From assembly GCA_964405465.1 (NCBI GenBank), contig CAYONZ010000011.1, positions 12,444 through 76,443 on the forward strand: a stretch of DNA of 64,000 bases, given 5' to 3'. Below are positions 62,174 to 64,000 of the stretch, piece after piece. The notes under the pieces are model-generated. The model was not told the DNA's origin, did no database searches, and saw only the letters and a program-made list of their open reading frames with translations. The position numbers and the translations under genes were made by a program. Every line of letters starts with the position of its first letter. The first letter of the stretch is position 1. This DNA is from CAYONZ01 sp964405465. GTDB taxonomy: Bacteria > Bdellovibrionota > Bdellovibrionia > Bdellovibrionales > JAMPXM01.

Positions 62174-63189
62174 TAACAAATGAAGATCTTAAAAAAGTTG
62201 AAGGATTAATTGAAGACTTCAAACCAAAAATTTCTTTTTTCGAAAGAGAAATTTTAATCCCTGCTGTAAATGGCAGATTGGAATATTTGGTATCTATTTT
62301 CGTTGAGTTCCAAAAAATTTGTAAAGAAAAAGATGTCGCCACTCATATTGATGCTGCCCTTCGGACAATCGTAAATCCGAATAAATTGGATGTTAAGTTG
62401 CCAGAACCCAAGGTCGGCGAACAGTATCTTTCGATCATTCACAAAATGCTTCAGGATGAGTATATCGACCCAATCGGTAAACTTATGACGAAGTATCCCA
62501 TCCGGGACATTGCAAAAGATATTGAGTCGCTTACAAATTATTTGAATGACGTTAGCAACGTACTTATCTCCATTCCGGCGACCAAAGATAAACTGTTTCA
62601 ATATTCTCTTAGGTCTTTTCCGAATATTAAGGAGATTAAGTCGGGAAAAGTTGTATTAGGACCGCCAAGCGAAATCTCGTTGGTTCTGATGCCTTTTCAA
62701 ACTCGCCTTGAGGAGCTGGTGAATGTTGCACAAACAACCATCGACTCAATCAGGGGTTGGGCCGAGCAAATGCGGGATCAAAAGAAAAAACACGTTGAGG
62801 CTATAATAAATCTTTGCCAAGTAAAAGCTGCGGAAGAACAAGCAAATGCCTCAAAAGAAGATTTGCTTTCCGCCCAGGAGCAAACAAAGGCCGCGAAAGA
62901 AAGTGTAGAGGCAGCAAAGCAGTCTGTTATTGTCGCTAAAAAGAATCTTTGGATTCAGGTTGCTGTGATTGTTTTCACCGTTGGAACAGTAATCGTTAGT
63001 CAGAGGGTCAATTTATTGCTCGAACGAATTGAACTTGAGAAGGCACTGAATGAAAAGTCATCAAGCCTTGCTGCTTCCTCAGAAAAAATAGACGAGGGTC
63101 TCAAAAGAGAATCTTTATGCGACGAAAAAGTTTTGGCGATACAGTCTTCTTTGAAACAATGTGAGAGAGAAAAAAGTCAGAAGAAATAG
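62170..63189 (+). CDS. Membrane coiled-coil protein of unknown function
   Basis: The 339-residue protein has a helical N-terminal region (about 1-200), an Ala/Glu/Lys coiled coil (QANASKEDLLSAQEQTKAAK, about 215-255), one transmembrane helix (LWIQVAVIVFTVGTVIVS, about 258-278) and a second coiled coil to the end. It has no signal peptide, so the long part is probably cytoplasmic. It is translationally coupled to the ArsR-like gene. I do not recognise it; a membrane-linked effector of the element is one possibility. Confidence 0.75.
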   Translation: MITNEDLKKVEGLIEDFKPKISFFEREILIPAVNGRLEYLVSIFVEFQKICKEKDVATHIDAALRTIVNPNKLDVKLPEPKVGEQYLSIIHKMLQDEYIDPIGKLMTKYPIRDIAKDIESLTNYLNDVSNVLISIPATKDKLFQYSLRSFPNIKEIKSGKVVLGPPSEISLVLMPFQTRLEELVNVAQTTIDSIRGWAEQMRDQKKKHVEAIINLCQVKAAEEQANASKEDLLSAQEQTKAAKESVEAAKQSVIVAKKNLWIQVAVIVFTVGTVIVSQRVNLLLERIELEKALNEKSSSLAASSEKIDEGLKRESLCDEKVLAIQSSLKQCEREKSQKK

Positions 63190-63281
63190 AGCCACTAATG
63201 TAAATTGCGAGCGTAGTGAACGGGATAGGGTTCAGATAAGGTGATATGTGACAAGCCACTTCGCGCCAGATAAAGTTCCTC

Positions 63282-63638
63282 TCAATTAAAATATTGGCCA
63301 CCTAATAGCCGCACGGCCAAATAGTACAGGCCAACGGCAATTGTTCCAATGAACTGCGCAGGACCTGAACTCAGCTTTCGAGTCATAAGCTTGTGCATAT
63401 TCGCCAGAAATAAGTCGTCGGCGTCCTTACGATCCCGAACCGTATTTGGTTTGGCGTAGGTATAGTCGTGAATGTCACAGGCAGGCTTAAGATCAACGCT
63501 GAGAATTGAGTTTGGAACCAACCCTGTGGCCCTCGTGGGGCCACAGCCATTGGTAACTTCATATTTTTCGCCATCGCTTAGGTTCCAATAACTTTCAGGA
63601 GCCAGTAGGCCCCGAATCTCCGTCAGCTTTTCGCTCAG
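63282..63638 (-). CDS. Phospholipase A2-like protein with unusual start
   Basis: The frame is open from about 63653 and encodes NGCGPTRATGLVPNS, then KPACDIHDYTY and DRKDADDLFLANM. This is the prokaryotic phospholipase A2 pattern: a Cys, the HD catalytic pair, and a distal Asp in a D-x-x-F-x-x-M helix. The C-terminal end has a short hydrophobic stretch (GTIAVGLYYLAVRLL). No ATG precedes the NGCGP element; CTG at 63638 after AAGGAAG is the best candidate start, and TTG at 63521 would cut the domain. It overlaps the upstream gene out of frame by 44 bases. No signal peptide is seen. Confidence 0.65.
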   Translation of the reverse strand: MSEKLTEIRGLLAPESYWNLSDGEKYEVTNGCGPTRATGLVPNSILSVDLKPACDIHDYTYAKPNTVRDRKDADDLFLANMHKLMTRKLSSGPAQFIGTIAVGLYYLAVRLLGGQYFN

Positions 63639-63930
63639 GACTTCCTTTCGTATTTTTTATTTTGGTTCGTATTTCTAAAAGGGCGGCTTCAACCTTTTCC
63701 ACCGAGTCGAGATCCTTCAGTTGCATACGAATGTAGGCTTTGGGGTTGAAGTGACTGTCAGCAAGTTTTGATTTCGTCTGGCTGAAACTTTTTTTGAAAA
63801 AATAAATGAGCGCCCATCCGGCCAAACTCGAAGGCGTCACAGATGCCTCGGGATTTTCTTGTTTCACCTGGGCCAGCATTTCGGTAACGGCGTCTTTGGC
63901 TTCACCCTCCAAGGTAAGTCTCAAAGACAT
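63595..63930 (-). CDS. Small hypothetical protein of the integrative element
   Basis: The 111-residue product starts MSLRLTLEGEAKDAVTEM and is helical and charged. It has no signal peptide. It overlaps the phospholipase-like frame at its 3' end, so the two are probably expressed together. I do not recognise a family; a regulatory or relaxosome-accessory protein would fit the size and context but is not shown. Confidence 0.6.
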   Translation of the reverse strand: MSLRLTLEGEAKDAVTEMLAQVKQENPEASVTPSSLAGWALIYFFKKSFSQTKSKLADSHFNPKAYIRMQLKDLDSVEKVEAALLEIRTKIKNTKGSPERKADGDSGPTGS

Positions 63931-64000
63931 TATTTTTTCTGATCCTTGGCGGTTATCCCAAGATTCTGTGAGTCAGAGAATTTGAGTCAGGTGGCGTTAG

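Noticed and set aside
1..64000. CRISPR arrays, rRNA, tRNA and riboswitches
   Set aside because: No regularly spaced identical repeats, no cloverleaf and no rRNA-like sequence were found by reading; a tRNA near the integrase was looked for but not seen.

Overview
The window looks like chromosomal DNA of a Gram-negative, motile, lipopolysaccharide-making deltaproteobacterium-like bacterium, most plausibly of the Bdellovibrionota. The basis is moderate GC, many exported coiled-coil and lipoproteins without recognisable families, a full chemosensory operon, KDO synthesis and dense packing. This placement is inference from general character, not a marker gene. A run of 100 N at 45257-45356 shows that the sequence is a draft scaffold.

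Region 1 (1-9033) is a surface-polysaccharide cluster on the + strand: a glycosyltransferase cut by the window edge, a three-enzyme UDP-2-acetamido-2,6-dideoxy-L-hexose pathway (RmlD-like reductase, FnlA-type dehydratase/epimerase, C2-epimerase), a PglC/WcaJ-type initiating phosphosugar transferase, a membrane WbpM/PglF-type dehydratase, kdsA, a GmhA-like isomerase and a PIG-L deacetylase. Region 2 (9200-23124) is envelope or secreted proteins: a DUF885-family lipoprotein that has lost its zinc motif, a class C beta-lactamase-fold hydrolase, several orphan exported proteins, and four exported coiled-coil proteins of which two are clear tandem paralogues. Region 3 (23111-31461) holds a sterol-desaturase-type hydroxylase divergent from a TetR regulator, an S9 peptidase, cytochrome b561 divergent from a PepSY protein, a nitroreductase and a PAS histidine kinase.

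Region 4 (31472-38632, - strand) is a chemosensory operon cheW-mcp-cheA-cheR-cheD/cheB (one fused polypeptide) followed by a bacteriohemerythrin; no cheY is present. Region 5 (39017-49918) has two proline-rich lipoproteins (one with an HD domain), a fatty acid desaturase, a putative outer-membrane protein, a MAPEG protein, an Acr3/ArsC arsenic set interrupted by the assembly gap, and a large SPFH protein with N-terminal repeats that recall the architecture of major vault protein.

Region 6 (50164-64000) is accessory: two HepT-MntA (HEPN/nucleotidyltransferase) modules bracketing an acetyltransferase and an exported serpin; a Fic protein with Gln in place of the catalytic His behind a striking two-copy 40-bp palindromic operator; a HigB/HigA-like pair; a 2.7-kb segment bracketed by 61-bp near-identical direct repeats; a Tiki/ChaN-like exported protein; and an integrative element with int, xis, an ArsR-like regulator sharing a perfect 14-8-14 palindromic intergenic operator, a membrane coiled-coil protein and a phospholipase A2-like ORF. 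The best candidates for something undescribed are in this region, together with the four-member exported coiled-coil family of region 2.
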